A stretch of DNA of 64,000 nt. Origin: an uncultured Methylococcaceae bacterium. Its GTDB lineage: Bacteria > Pseudomonadota > Gammaproteobacteria > Methylococcales > Methylomonadaceae. The translations under genes were made by a program, and so were the position numbers. Below, piece after piece: positions 19,301-27,639 of this stretch. The stretch's first letter is position 1. Each line of letters begins with the position of its first letter. Where the stretch lies: the NCBI GenBank assembly GCA_903928685.1, contig CAIYRS010000043.1, positions 62,001-126,000 on the forward strand, given 5' to 3'. Below the pieces are notes generated by a model, which worked only from the letters and a program-made list of their open reading frames with translations, had not been told where the DNA came from and ran no database searches.

Positions 19301-20083
19301 GCGGAAGTCAATCAAGAAGCAGGCACGATTTCCTTGATTGCTTTAGAAATGGGTTCATCTTCGCGCTTATGCGCCACTTGGAACATCGGCGATCCAGTAG
19401 TGTTAATGGGCGTAACAGGCACGCCGACAGAAATCCCAACGGGCGAAACCGTGCTGTTAATCGGCGGCGGTTTAGGCAACGCGGTACTGTTTTCCATCGG
19501 CAAAGCCTTACGCGCAGCAGGCAATAAAGTCATTTATTTTGCTGGCTATAAATACAACCAAGACGTTTTCAAAGTGGAAGATATTGAAGCCGCGTCCGAC
19601 CTTATCGTTTGGGCGGTGGACAACACGCCAGGCGCGGTGGCAATTACCCCGACCCGCCCGCAAGACAAGAGCTTTGTCGGCAATATCTTAGAATGTATGC
19701 TGGCTTACGCTACGGGCGAATTGGGCGAACAACCCATTTCCCTAGCGGACGCGGAACATTTGATTGTTATCGGTTCCGATCGGATGATGGCGGCGGTGAA
19801 AGAAGCGCGTTTCAACGTACTGAAACCGTATTTAGGCAAAGTACAACACGCCATCGGCTCAATCAACTCGCCAATGCAATGTATGATGAAAGGCATTTGC
19901 GCCCAATGTTTATGCAAACACGTTGATGCCAACGGCGAGGAATATTTTGTCTATTCTTGCTATAACCAAGATCAGGATTTAGATAAGGTGGATTTCCCGC
20001 ATTTGAACGCGCGGTTACGGCAAAATACCGTGCAGGAAAAATTATCTAACTTGTGGTTGGATTATTTGTTCGAAAAATCTTAA
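16397..20083 (+). CDS. Large iron-sulfur flavoprotein: fused GltD/NfnB-like and PyrK/NfnA-like oxidoreductase
   Basis: A 1228-residue protein with an unassigned mostly helical N-terminus (about 1-290), then a GltD-type ferredoxin-like region with Cys motifs CIYCHERDTDSC (from residue 300) and CPGTGHRICNECMKGCIYQ. Next is a two-Rossmann flavin/NAD(P) unit (VVGLGPAGYTMS near 435; VIGGGLTAIDTA). The C-terminal third is ferredoxin-reductase-like (GQFYRVQNF; LIGGGLGNAVLF near 1022), ending in a PyrK-type 2Fe-2S Cys cluster, CMMKGICAQCLC near 1161. The layout resembles NfnB and NfnA (or SudA and SudB) joined in one chain, suggesting pyridine nucleotide/ferredoxin electron transfer; substrate is inference. 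ATG 16397 starts where the sequence becomes protein-like. In-frame ATGs at 16280 and 16310 give an unlikely basic leader. Confidence 0.82.
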   Translation: MQANDFTLGIADFTYADLYQPARLNDLLGVFDASVKQHDSAVFEQYAAFREAQGEGYTPEQLSEILVTMGPYVGKFVAQLFNVSEQHQAQAEHITSEIDTIFTYKNEVVAKLNVFFKDQTLADFDIAGIQNRFSLLVAAAFPEADQDQDSERRVARVGATIGLLSAHYKLIAKGKDSSYENADAVAEQIRNKLNAHPQAAVAFAPITALKPAEDFINALMDLVQRWSFIALHDEAIASTWLSFKFPEKRDFDNLVAHDTIDHGDFTVWMGELAHRRRRDGFKLTDPRYSQREVLSEVNHCIYCHERDTDSCSKGMRNKKTNTFKVDPLGVTTTGCPLDEKISEMHLVKRGGDNIGALAIIIVDNPMCPGTGHRICNECMKGCIYQKTDPVNIPQIETNVLTDVLFMPYGFEIYSLLTRWNPLNVKRPVMQAYNGKNALVVGLGPAGYTMSHYLLNEGFAVAGIDGLKIEPLPLALTGDANTLPQAIVDFNELYEELDQRILAGFGGVAEYGITVRWDKNFLKVIYLTLARRNAFRAYGGVRFGGTITIDDAWDMGFDHICIASGAGKPTIINLKNNLVRGIRKASDFLMSLQLTGAAKASSLANLQVRLPAGVIGGGLTAIDTATELMAYYPVQVEKILLRYEKLSARYGEDKVRARYDQEENIILDEFLAHGAAIRAERQRAAEAGELPDFQPLVESWGGVTLFYRKGMHDAPAYRQNHEEIAEALEEGIALAEGMSPLAAISDDYGHLQAVEFDKLVLDAGRWNSAGQVTVPLRNLYIAAGTSPNTIYQSEFPDTFEMDKQFFQRYQPEWTDGELELVAMHDEAAPKLGKPAPLTSYQKDGKFISFYGDNHPVYAGNVVKAMASAKNGYPYIVKLFEQQLAALNPAEQSQRDAALNALFARLDEAFTATIVAINRLTPTIIEVIVKSPMAAAKFQPGQFYRVQNFEAIAPVVENTVLAAEGLALTGAEVNQEAGTISLIALEMGSSSRLCATWNIGDPVVLMGVTGTPTEIPTGETVLLIGGGLGNAVLFSIGKALRAAGNKVIYFAGYKYNQDVFKVEDIEAASDLIVWAVDNTPGAVAITPTRPQDKSFVGNILECMLAYATGELGEQPISLADAEHLIVIGSDRMMAAVKEARFNVLKPYLGKVQHAIGSINSPMQCMMKGICAQCLCKHVDANGEEYFVYSCYNQDQDLDKVDFPHLNARLRQNTVQEKLSNLWLDYLFEKS

Positions 20084-20154
20084 GCGGGGTAATGGCGCTG
20101 GCTGCGGCCTAGGTTGGGTTACTCTGCCTAGGCTGTGAAAGCGTTGTCGATTGC

Positions 20155-20180
20155 GGAGTAAAAAACATGTTTTTTACTCC
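20155..20180. repeat. Palindrome of the AAAAC-NN-GTTTT family (copy 3)
   Basis: A perfect 26-bp palindrome beginning GGAGTAAAAAACATG, 72 nt after the oxidoreductase stop. It is the perfect version of the copies at 16071 and 46801. Confidence 0.75.
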
Positions 20181-20350
20181 GTCATTTTTATAGTTCCCGC
20201 GCTCCGGCGTGAGAATTCATCGTCCAACGCTCCAGCGTTGTTTGGCGGTGAAACGCAACGCTGGAGCGTTAGCTGCACCGTTACCACGCCGGAGCGTCAC
20301 TGCCATTAAGTTAAGGGAAAAAGCATTAATATTCATAATATTAGATTGAC

Positions 20351-20463
20351 GCTCGTTCCCAAGCTCCGGCTTGGGAATGCCGTTTCGGAAGCTCTAGCTT
20401 CCCGTATTATCGAAGCTAGAGCTTCTCGGACTTGAATTCCCAAGCCGGAGCTTGGGAACGAGC
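20351..20463. repeat. 113-bp nested hairpin, CGTTCCCAAGCTCCGGCTTG type
   Basis: The outer arms (CGCTCGTTCCCAAGC and its inverse GCTTGGGAACGAGCG) enclose self-complementary CAAGCTCCGGCTTG and CAAGCCGGAGCTTG units, and a central pair built on GAAGCTCTAGCTTC. Every arm is itself a palindrome, so several folds compete. Looks like a dispersed repeat found in multiple bacterial groups; no coding role. Confidence 0.7.
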
Positions 20464-20734
20464 GCAAGTCTCTGCTCACGGATTTTTCCGCTCATCCTTC
20501 GACAAGCTCAGGACGAACGGAAAAATCCTGCTACGCCCAACCTATCCCATTGATAGATAATATTAATTCTTAACTTAATGGCAGTGACCCCAGGGCGTGG
20601 GAACGATAGCCAAAAAACTCATACAGAGATTCGGTGTCGGTGCGGATTTATCCACACCGACAATTGCCGAATTTATTTCATACCTGTTCCTTCATTGCCG
20701 CTACCGTATCGTGGCAGTGATAGCGAACAATCCA

Positions 20735-21697
20735 TTATTCAACAACCACGCCCTGCGCTTGCAAATCCGCATGATACGATGACCGCACCATCGGCGCACT
20801 GGCGACTTGTTTAAAGCCCAAGTCTTTAGCAATCACCGCGTAATTATCAAACTCTTCCGGGGTAACGTAACGCTGCACAGGCAAATGCGCTTTGCTCGGT
20901 TGCAGGTATTGCCCTAAAGTCAGCATGGATGCACCATGCGCCCGCAAGTCTTTCAACACTTCAATCACTTCTTCGGTTTCTTCACCCAAACCCAGCATTA
21001 AGCCCGATTTGGTCGGCACTTGTGGCAATGCCTGATGGTAACGGCGTAATAAATCCAACGAACCCAAATAATCCGAACCGGGACGCGCTTGCTTATAAAG
21101 CCGTGGCACGGTTTCTAAATTGTGGTTAAACACATCACAAGGTTGCGCCGTTAAAATGTTGATGGCTTTATCAACGCGCCCACGAAAATCCGGCACTAAA
21201 ATTTCAATTTTTGTACTTGGCGTTAACGCGCGAATATTGGCGATACATTCGGCAAAATGCCCTGCGCCGCCGTCACGGAGATCGTCACGGTCTACCGAGG
21301 TGATGACCACATATTTCAAAGCCATCGCCTGGATGGCGGTCGCCAATTGTTTGGGTTCATTGCTGTCCAGCGGCAAGGGTTTGCCGTGGGCGACATCACA
21401 AAACGGGCAACGGCGGGTGCATAAATCGCCCATAATCATGAACGTGGCGGTGCCGTGTTGGAAGCATTCACCCAGATTCGGGCAAGCGGCTTCTTCACAA
21501 ACACTATGCAGTTGATGCTCGCGCAATACTTGTTTGATGCGGGTGACTTCTTCGTTACTGCCTAATTTGGCGCGTATCCAATCGGGTTTGCGTAAAACCG
21601 TTTCTGGCTGTTCGACTTTAATAGGGATGCGCGACAGTTTTTCACTGTTGCGTTGATGTGATTCTGGCGTGGCACGCGAAGGGGCTTGATAATTCAT
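20735..21697 (-). CDS. lipA: Lipoyl synthase (radical SAM)
   Basis: Inserts two sulfur atoms into protein-bound octanoate to make lipoate. The 320-residue protein has the auxiliary cluster cysteines [13 protein letters not shown], the radical-SAM CxxxCxxC motif ([13 protein letters not shown]) and the C-terminal RSSYHAD serine ligand. It overlaps lipB by 4 nt and ends the dacA-dat-ybeD-lipB-lipA transcription unit. Confidence 0.97.
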   Translation of the reverse strand: MNYQAPSRATPESHQRNSEKLSRIPIKVEQPETVLRKPDWIRAKLGSNEEVTRIKQVLREHQLHSVCEEAACPNLGECFQHGTATFMIMGDLCTRRCPFCDVAHGKPLPLDSNEPKQLATAIQAMALKYVVITSVDRDDLRDGGAGHFAECIANIRALTPSTKIEILVPDFRGRVDKAINILTAQPCDVFNHNLETVPRLYKQARPGSDYLGSLDLLRRYHQALPQVPTKSGLMLGLGEETEEVIEVLKDLRAHGASMLTLGQYLQPSKAHLPVQRYVTPEEFDNYAVIAKDLGFKQVASAPMVRSSYHADLQAQGVVVE

Positions 21698-22305
21698 GCT
21701 TGTTGTCTAGTTATGGCGTGAACCAGCCGCTTAGCCAGTTCCGATTGGTTGACGGTAACGCCTAGATCGGCGAGTTGGGTGACTTTTAAGCCTGAATAAC
21801 CGCAAGGGTTAATGGCATCGAAGGGGCTTAAGTCCATGTTGTTGTTTAAGCTCAAGCCATGATAACTGCAATGGTTTTTGATGCGTAAACCGATTGAGCC
21901 AATTTTTTTGCCATCGACATAAACGCCCGGCGCATCGGCACGGGCAATAGCGGTAATGCCGTAATCCGCCAAGGTGGTTATCATCGCCGTTTCCAACGAG
22001 GTGACCAGTTGGCGGATGTTGATATTCAAGCGTTTTATATCCAATAAGGTATAAACCACGACTTGCCCAGGGCCATGATAAGTCACTTGCCCACCACGGT
22101 CAGATTGGATGACGGGGATGTTTTCAGCAATGTTTAACAAGTGTTCGCGCTTGCCATTCATGCCCAAGGTGTAGACGGGCGGATGTTCGACTAGCCAAAG
22201 CTGGTCGGCGGTTTGGGCTTGGCGGTTTTGGGTGTAGGTTAGCATTGACTGCCAAGTGGCTTGATAGTCTTGAAAACCAAGATCAACTATCTGGCAGTCA
22301 TCCAT
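21694..22305 (-). CDS. lipB: Lipoyl(octanoyl) transferase
   Basis: Transfers octanoate from acyl carrier protein to lipoyl domains. Recognised by [12 protein letters not shown], the catalytic Lys region [11 protein letters not shown] and the catalytic Cys in [10 protein letters not shown]. The 203 residues match family length. It is followed by lipA with a 4-nt overlap and preceded by ybeD after a 79-nt gap, so the two lip genes may also have a promoter of their own. Confidence 0.97.
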   Translation of the reverse strand: MDDCQIVDLGFQDYQATWQSMLTYTQNRQAQTADQLWLVEHPPVYTLGMNGKREHLLNIAENIPVIQSDRGGQVTYHGPGQVVVYTLLDIKRLNINIRQLVTSLETAMITTLADYGITAIARADAPGVYVDGKKIGSIGLRIKNHCSYHGLSLNNNMDLSPFDAINPCGYSGLKVTQLADLGVTVNQSELAKRLVHAITRQQA

Positions 22306-22384
22306 AGTTTTTTGTAAATCAGCGTGTTTTCGGAGAGATGAATCGATTAGTCGGCAGCTTGCCCATCAGCGAAACCACCTGACC

Positions 22385-22648
22385 TTACAACGCCACCAAC
22401 ACCAACGGATGGTCTGTCAAATCTTGATAAATGGCATCCAGTTGTTTTTTGCTGGTGGCTTCGATGGTGACGGTGACTGCCAAATAATTGCCATCTTTGC
22501 TGGGACGGGTTTTTACGGCTTTGTGGTCTAGGTCTGGCGCATGGCGACGGACGATTTCAATCACTAACAGATCAAGTTCAATATCAACTTTGCCCATTGC
22601 CTTAATAGGAAATTGGCAGGGAAATTCGAGTAAGGTTTCTTCGCTCAT
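22385..22648 (-). CDS. ybeD: YbeD/DUF493 family regulatory protein
   Basis: Small ACT-like alpha/beta protein of unknown biochemical role, conserved next to lipB in gammaproteobacteria. The sequence begins MSEETLLEFPCQFPIKAMG and ends TDHPLVLVAL, typical of DUF493. I chose ATG 22648, which overlaps the aminotransferase stop as ATGA; an upstream frame extension has no homology feel. Length 87 residues agrees with the family. Confidence 0.92.
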   Translation of the reverse strand: MSEETLLEFPCQFPIKAMGKVDIELDLLVIEIVRRHAPDLDHKAVKTRPSKDGNYLAVTVTIEATSKKQLDAIYQDLTDHPLVLVAL

Positions 22649-23487
22649 AATAAGGATTGTTTGTACGCTTGAAAAAGTTGCTCCATCGCTTGCCACACCG
22701 GGCCACATTTGCCTTCACCGACGGCGAGACCGTCCAATTCAACCACAGGTAAGATTTCCCGCGTTGAACTGGTTACCCAAATTTCTTCGGCTGACTTAAG
22801 CTCCGCCAAAGAAATGACGTCTTCGCAATAGACCATATCGTTTTTGGCGGCAAGTTCTAAAATCACGTCACGGGTGATGCCCGACAAAATGGCATTGGAT
22901 TTTGGCGGCGTGAGCAATACGCCTTTTATCACCACAAACACGTTGCTGGCAGCGCCTTCGGTGACATACCCATTTTTGATGAGAATCGCTTCCATACTGT
23001 CTTGGTCGACGGCTTCTTGCCGATGCAAAATATTTGCTAGCAAGGCAATGGTTTTTAAATGGCAATTTAACCAACGGCTATCGGTTAAGGTGACGGCTTT
23101 TATGCCTGTATATTTGCCAGCAACGGGGACAATATCGGAACTCATGATAAATACCGTGGGCGCGGTATTTTCAGGAAAGGCATGATCGCGCTTGGCAGCC
23201 GTACCACGGGTAATTTGCAAGTAAATGTACTGGTCTTTGCTGGCATCCAGCAGCGGCGCAAATAACGCCAGCCATTGTTCGGAGCTGTACGGATTCGCCA
23301 TGCGGATGCCCGCCAAACTGTCGTCCAGCCGCTGCAAATGCGCTTGCCAATGGAATAATCGTCCTTGATAAACGGGGATAACTTCGTAAATGCCATCAGC
23401 GAATAAAAAACCGCGATCTAACACGGAAATTTTGGCTTCAGTTAACGGCAAATAATCACCATTTAAATAGACGATTTTATTTTCCAT
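22645..23487 (-). CDS. dat: D-amino-acid transaminase (class IV PLP aminotransferase)
   Basis: PLP enzyme that interconverts D-alanine and D-glutamate. The 280-residue protein has the fold-type IV signatures LDRGFLFADGIYEV, the PLP lysine in LKTIALLANIL, and VTEGAASNVFVV, which favours D-alanine transaminase over branched-chain transaminase. Located between dacA (11-nt overlap) and ybeD (4-nt overlap), so it supplies D-amino acids in a peptidoglycan context. Aminodeoxychorismate lyase is the main alternative. Confidence 0.9.
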   Translation of the reverse strand: MENKIVYLNGDYLPLTEAKISVLDRGFLFADGIYEVIPVYQGRLFHWQAHLQRLDDSLAGIRMANPYSSEQWLALFAPLLDASKDQYIYLQITRGTAAKRDHAFPENTAPTVFIMSSDIVPVAGKYTGIKAVTLTDSRWLNCHLKTIALLANILHRQEAVDQDSMEAILIKNGYVTEGAASNVFVVIKGVLLTPPKSNAILSGITRDVILELAAKNDMVYCEDVISLAELKSAEEIWVTSSTREILPVVELDGLAVGEGKCGPVWQAMEQLFQAYKQSLL

Positions 23488-24649
23488 CGTCAGCTTTCTC
23501 CATCATCAATAAAGCGCTGTCGTAGAGCCTGCGGAAAATGCCACCTTGTTCAACGGCTTGCAGGGCAATCAAATCTTTATTGGCGACTTCTTCATTGCTT
23601 AAGGTGACTCTGACTGAGCCGAGTTTGTCGCCTTCTTTTATCGGCGCGGTGATTTTTTTATCAATATTAATAACGGCTTTCAAATCGTTATAGTGACGGC
23701 GTGGGATGGTGACAAACAAGTCTTCCGCCAAGCCTAATTGCACGGTTTGCGCCCCGCCTTTCCAAACCCGCGCTTCACTCAGCGAAGTTTTGCCTTGATA
23801 TAAACGATGCGCTTCAAAAAAGCGGAAACCGTAATTGAGCAGGCTTTGGTTTTCGTTAGCGCGGGCGTTGGCGCTCTTAGTACCCATCACTACCGAAATC
23901 AGCCGCATATTTTCACGCAAGGCAGAAGCCACCAAGCAATAGCCTGCGTCATCGGTGAATCCGGTTTTTACGCCATCAACAGAATCATCGCGCCACAATA
24001 ATTGGTTGCGGTTGTGCTGGGTAATTTTGTTGTAAGTGAATTCTTTTTGCGAAAACCACCGATAGTAATCGGGGAAATCATGGATTAATGAGCGGGTCAG
24101 GATCGCCAAATCATGGGCGGTGGTGTAATGGCCTTCAATCGGCAAACCATCGCTGTTTCTAAAATGGCTGTTGTTCATGCCGATACGGGCAGCATGTTGG
24201 TTCATCATTTCAGCAAAAGTGCTTTCATTGCCAGCAACATGTTCCGCCAATGCAACACTGGCATCGTTACCGGATTGGATAATCACGCCTTTAAGTAAGT
24301 CTTCTACTTTTACTTGTTCGTTAACTTCCACAAACATGCGTGAGCCTGAGGTATCACGGGCTTTTTGGCTGATGGTGACTAAATCGGTGAGTTTTAAATG
24401 ACCGTTACGGATTTCTTGGAAAACCACGTACACCATCATGATTTTAGTCAAGCTGGCGGGGGCTAATTTGGTATCGGCATTGTTTTCCGCCAAAATTTTG
24501 CCCGTATGGTAATCCTGAAGAATATAGGCGCTGGCGGCAATGGTCGGTGCAGGTGGTGTGGAGATTTCAGCCTCATCTGCATGTGCTTGTGCAATAAGCA
24601 CATACAAGGTAAACAATAAAAACAGCGGGAAGTTTTTAGAAAATATCAT
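23477..24649 (-). CDS. dacA: D-alanyl-D-alanine carboxypeptidase (PBP5/6 type)
   Basis: Periplasmic membrane-attached enzyme that trims the terminal D-Ala from peptidoglycan stems. A signal peptide ends at AQAHA (about residue 24). The three penicillin-binding motifs are present: SLTK (ASLTKIMM), SGN (SGNDASVAL) and KTG (VKTGFTDDAG). The C-terminal beta domain and amphipathic end (DSALLMMEKADD) fit PBP5. It is the first gene of the dacA-to-lipA unit; upstream 24650-24881 carries its promoter region back to back with that of the transketolase gene. Confidence 0.95.
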   Translation of the reverse strand: MIFSKNFPLFLLFTLYVLIAQAHADEAEISTPPAPTIAASAYILQDYHTGKILAENNADTKLAPASLTKIMMVYVVFQEIRNGHLKLTDLVTISQKARDTSGSRMFVEVNEQVKVEDLLKGVIIQSGNDASVALAEHVAGNESTFAEMMNQHAARIGMNNSHFRNSDGLPIEGHYTTAHDLAILTRSLIHDFPDYYRWFSQKEFTYNKITQHNRNQLLWRDDSVDGVKTGFTDDAGYCLVASALRENMRLISVVMGTKSANARANENQSLLNYGFRFFEAHRLYQGKTSLSEARVWKGGAQTVQLGLAEDLFVTIPRRHYNDLKAVINIDKKITAPIKEGDKLGSVRVTLSNEEVANKDLIALQAVEQGGIFRRLYDSALLMMEKADDGK

Positions 24650-24819
24650 GCGTTTAGGGATAAATAGGCTTAATAAAACAGGCCGTTATTGTATCATGTC
24701 GACGGGCGTTTGTTGGCTTTGATTAAGCCAGCACAATTAAGTCAAGCTAAAGGAATTTCAATAAAATGTTTCAGCAGAAGCGGAATCTGGATGCTTAGCT
24801 TTTCAGAACCACCGTTGTG

Positions 24820-24848
24820 TTGGATAATGCCCGTTCTAAAACTATAAA
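24820..24848 (+). promoter_or_regulatory. Candidate sigma-70 promoter of the transketolase gene
   Basis: TTGGAT and TATAAA are separated by exactly 17 bases, and the start codon is 34 bases beyond. Sequence-only call. Confidence 0.45.
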
Positions 24849-24881
24849 CCTTCCCTTCCACTTTTACTGACGAGAAAAACT

Positions 24882-26783
24882 ATGTCTACTTTTCCGATTG
24901 ATCTTGGCGCTTACCAACGTATTTCGCTAGACGCTAGCGTTCCTACGTTGACTGCAGAGCAAAAAGCCGCCCTGCAAGCCAATATCCAATTATGCCGCGA
25001 TGCGATCGTATTCTTTACTTCTACAGGCGCTGCGCGTGGCGTGGGCGGTCATACTGGCGGCCCTTTCGACACTGTGCCTGAAGTCATGATTATGGACGCG
25101 TTGTTCCGTGGCTCTGACAAATATGTACCGACTTTCTTCGACGAAGCGGGTCACCGTGTAGCGACCCAATACTTGATGTCAGTATTGAACGGCGACATGC
25201 CAGCCGAAAAATTGACCCAATACCGCGCCGCGCATTCGCATTTGCCAGGCCATCCAGAATTGGGCTTCACTCCAGGCGTTAAATTTAGCTCAGGCCGTTT
25301 GGGTCACATGTGGCCTTATGTTAACGGTGTGGCGATTGCCAACCCAGAAAAAGTCTTGTTCTGCTTAGGTTCAGACGGTTCACAACAAGAAGGCGACGAT
25401 GCCGAAGCAGCGCGTTTGGCCGTTGCCCAAGGCTTGAACGTTAAATTGATTATCGACGACAACGACGTCACTATCGCAGGTCACCCATCTAGCTATTTAA
25501 AAGGCTGCTCAACTGCAAAAACTTTGGCTGGTCAAGGCGTTACTGTATTGGAAGGCGACGGCGAAGATTTAGACAGCTTGTATGCCAACATCTGCACAGC
25601 CATCAACACCCCAGGCCCAGTAGCGGTTATCAACCACCGTAAAATGTGCCCAGGCATCGTTGGTTTGGAAGGCTCAACCCACGGTCACGACGTTATCTCA
25701 GTAAAAGTAGCGTTGGAATACTTGGAAAATCGCGGCCACACTGCGGCTGTTGAATTCTTAAAAGGCGTTGTAGCACCAAAAATGACTGACACCTTCTTAG
25801 GTTCAGACAACGCTAAATGGGATGCCAACCGTAACGTCTTCGGCGATGCTGTTGTAGCAGCCATGAGCACCCTGACTGAAGCAGAACGCATCGAAAAAGT
25901 CCGCGTTATCGACTCCGACTTAGAAGGCTCTTGTGGTTTGCACAAAATCCATGCCGCGTACCCAGAATCATTCATCTCTTCTGGCATCATGGAGCGCGGT
26001 AACTTCTCCGCTGCTGCTGGTTTCGGTATGGAAGCAGGCAAACAAGGTATCTTCGGTACTTTCGCAGCCTTCTTAGAAATGTTGATGTCAGAAATCACCA
26101 TGGCGCGTTTGAACAACTCCAACGTGTTAAGCCATTTCTCACATTCTGGTATCGACGACATGGCAGACAACACTTGCCATTTCGGTCTGAACAACTTCTT
26201 TGCCGACAACGGCTTAGACGACGCTTACGCAACTGGCTTGTACTTCCCTGCGGATCCAAACCAAATGCGCGCCGTGGTTAAAACGATTTTCTTCCAACCA
26301 GGCTTACGTTTCGTGTTCTCAACCCGCTCTAAAACCCCAATCATTTTAAATGACAAAGGCGAAGAATACTTCGGCGGCGATTACACCTTCGTACCAGGCA
26401 AAGACGAAGTCATCCGTGAAGGTACTGCGGGTTATGTTATCGCTTTCGGCGAAACCTTATACCGCGCATTAGACGCGGTAGAACGTTTGAAAGCAGAAGG
26501 CATTGACGTTGGCTTAATCAACAAACCAACCTTAAGCGCCATCGACGAAGACATGCTGCAAAAAGTCGGTTCATCACCGATGGTATTAGTAGTTGAATCC
26601 TTCAACCGCAAAACCGGTTTGGGTAGCCGTTACGGTTCATGGTTGCTAGAACGCGGCCTGACACCTAAGTTTGGCTTTATCGCCACGCACAAAGAAGGCT
26701 GCGGCGGTTTGTGGGAACAATTCCCACACCAAGGCATTGATCCAAATGGCATCATGGCAAAAGTGAAGGCAATGCTTGCATAA
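24882..26783 (+). CDS. Transketolase-like thiamine-diphosphate enzyme
   Basis: A single-chain 633-residue enzyme with an N-terminal TPP domain (GSDGSQQEGDDAEA, then DDNDVTIAG), a middle pyrimidine domain (about 350-490) and a C-terminal domain (GSSPMVLVVESFN). Transketolases move two-carbon ketol units in pentose phosphate or ribulose monophosphate cycles. The usual early motif is replaced by GGHTGGPFDTVPEV and the GDG of the TPP site by GSDG, so it is a divergent family member and its exact substrate is uncertain. Even codon choice and its own promoter and strong terminator suggest high expression as a single gene. Confidence 0.82.
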   Translation: MSTFPIDLGAYQRISLDASVPTLTAEQKAALQANIQLCRDAIVFFTSTGAARGVGGHTGGPFDTVPEVMIMDALFRGSDKYVPTFFDEAGHRVATQYLMSVLNGDMPAEKLTQYRAAHSHLPGHPELGFTPGVKFSSGRLGHMWPYVNGVAIANPEKVLFCLGSDGSQQEGDDAEAARLAVAQGLNVKLIIDDNDVTIAGHPSSYLKGCSTAKTLAGQGVTVLEGDGEDLDSLYANICTAINTPGPVAVINHRKMCPGIVGLEGSTHGHDVISVKVALEYLENRGHTAAVEFLKGVVAPKMTDTFLGSDNAKWDANRNVFGDAVVAAMSTLTEAERIEKVRVIDSDLEGSCGLHKIHAAYPESFISSGIMERGNFSAAAGFGMEAGKQGIFGTFAAFLEMLMSEITMARLNNSNVLSHFSHSGIDDMADNTCHFGLNNFFADNGLDDAYATGLYFPADPNQMRAVVKTIFFQPGLRFVFSTRSKTPIILNDKGEEYFGGDYTFVPGKDEVIREGTAGYVIAFGETLYRALDAVERLKAEGIDVGLINKPTLSAIDEDMLQKVGSSPMVLVVESFNRKTGLGSRYGSWLLERGLTPKFGFIATHKEGCGGLWEQFPHQGIDPNGIMAKVKAMLA

Positions 26784-26806
26784 GCAGCAACCTAGCTTGC
26801 AGTAAC

Positions 26807-26838
26807 AAAAAAGGGTACAGCGATGTACCCTTTTTTTT
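26807..26838 (+). terminator. Rho-independent terminator after the transketolase gene
   Basis: The stem GGGTACA/TGTACCC with a GCGA loop is preceded by six A and followed by eight T. It starts 24 nt past the stop codon. Confidence 0.93.
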
Positions 26839-26900
26839 GCCTTGAATTTTTGGAACTCACCTAAATCTAAGGCATACACTTCCATTATAATTGCCAAAAT

Positions 26901-26913
26901 AACCAAATAGGTT
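26901..26913. promoter_or_regulatory. Likely MqsA operator in front of mqsRA
   Basis: AACCAAATAGGTT is a near match to the AACCT-N(2-4)-AGGTT palindrome bound by MqsA in E. coli (recalled). It lies 11 bases before the mqsR start, so autorepression is expected. Confidence 0.55.
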
Positions 26914-26923
26914 AATATTAATC

Positions 26924-27220
26924 ATGGAAAAACGAACGCCACATTGTAAATTGTCCGTGGTTAAGGCGTTGATAGCCGAAGGCAAGGTGAAAACAACCAA
27001 AACCGCGCGTGAAGGTGCGGCAGCTCTAGGGTTTGATTTTGAGGACATGATCGCCGTTGTCATGGCGCTTACGCCTGCTGATTTCCACAAAAGCATGACC
27101 ACCCATGCCGATCACCAACTATGGCAAGACGTGTACCGACCCACCACGACAGTTGGCGAAATATACTTGAAACTTACCGTCATGGATGACGTGCTTATCA
27201 TATCCTTCAAGGAGTTATAA
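26924..27220 (+). CDS. mqsR: MqsR-type mRNA interferase toxin
   Basis: RelE-fold endoribonuclease toxin that cuts mRNA at GCU-type sites in E. coli (family knowledge). The 98 residues match the family from MEKRTPHCKLSVVKAL through FHKSMTTHADHQLWQDVYR to the end DDVLIISFKEL. Toxin first and antitoxin second is the normal mqsRA order; the mqsA start is one base after this stop. Intact, with no frameshift. Confidence 0.93.
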   Translation: MEKRTPHCKLSVVKALIAEGKVKTTKTAREGAAALGFDFEDMIAVVMALTPADFHKSMTTHADHQLWQDVYRPTTTVGEIYLKLTVMDDVLIISFKEL

Positions 27221-27221
27221 A

Positions 27222-27623
27222 ATGAAATGCCCATCTTGCGCGGCGGCGGAACTCATCCATGACACCCGCGACATCACCTACACCTACAAAGGCGAAACCA
27301 CTCAAATTTCCGCAGTTACAGGCGACTTCTGCCCCGCTTGCGATGAATCCATCTTAGCTGCCGAAGAATCCCGGCGCACGATGCAAATCATGCTGACGTT
27401 CAACAAACAAATAAACGCCGCAAGCGTTGATCCTAACTTCATCGCCAACGTCCGTAAAAAACTGGGCCTAGACCAACGCGAAGCCAGTGAACTATTCGGT
27501 GGCGGAGTCAATGCCTTTTCCCGTTATGAAAACGGCAAAACCAAACCACCGCTGGCCTTGGTGAAATTACTCAAGCTGCTAGATCGCCATCCTGATTTAT
27601 TGAATGAAGTCAAAATGGTTTAA
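27222..27623 (+). CDS. mqsA: MqsA-type antitoxin (zinc N-terminus, HTH C-terminus)
   Basis: Neutralises MqsR and represses the operon. The N-terminus has CPSC (residues 3-6) and CPAC for zinc; the C-terminal half is an Xre-type helix-turn-helix (LGLDQREASELFGGGVNAFSR) with the family's RYENGKTKP. ATG 27222 follows GGAG at 27211, and homologs begin MKCPxC, so the in-frame start at 27186 is rejected. Confidence 0.93.
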   Translation: MKCPSCAAAELIHDTRDITYTYKGETTQISAVTGDFCPACDESILAAEESRRTMQIMLTFNKQINAASVDPNFIANVRKKLGLDQREASELFGGGVNAFSRYENGKTKPPLALVKLLKLLDRHPDLLNEVKMV

Positions 27624-27639
27624 TTTAAAAGAGACGTTT

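Larger units (their letters stand above)
20084..20734. other. 651-bp intergenic space filled with nested inverted repeats
   Basis: No gene is supported. From left to right it holds the palindrome at 20155-20180, the CGCTCCGGCGTG/CACGCCGGAGCG pair with an inner AACGCTCCAGCGTT pair (20188-20298), a long hairpin at 20351-20463, and a GGATTTTTCCG pair enclosing a CTTCGACAAGCTCAGGACGA repeat (20479-20528). It separates convergent genes, the large oxidoreductase and lipA. Confidence 0.75.
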
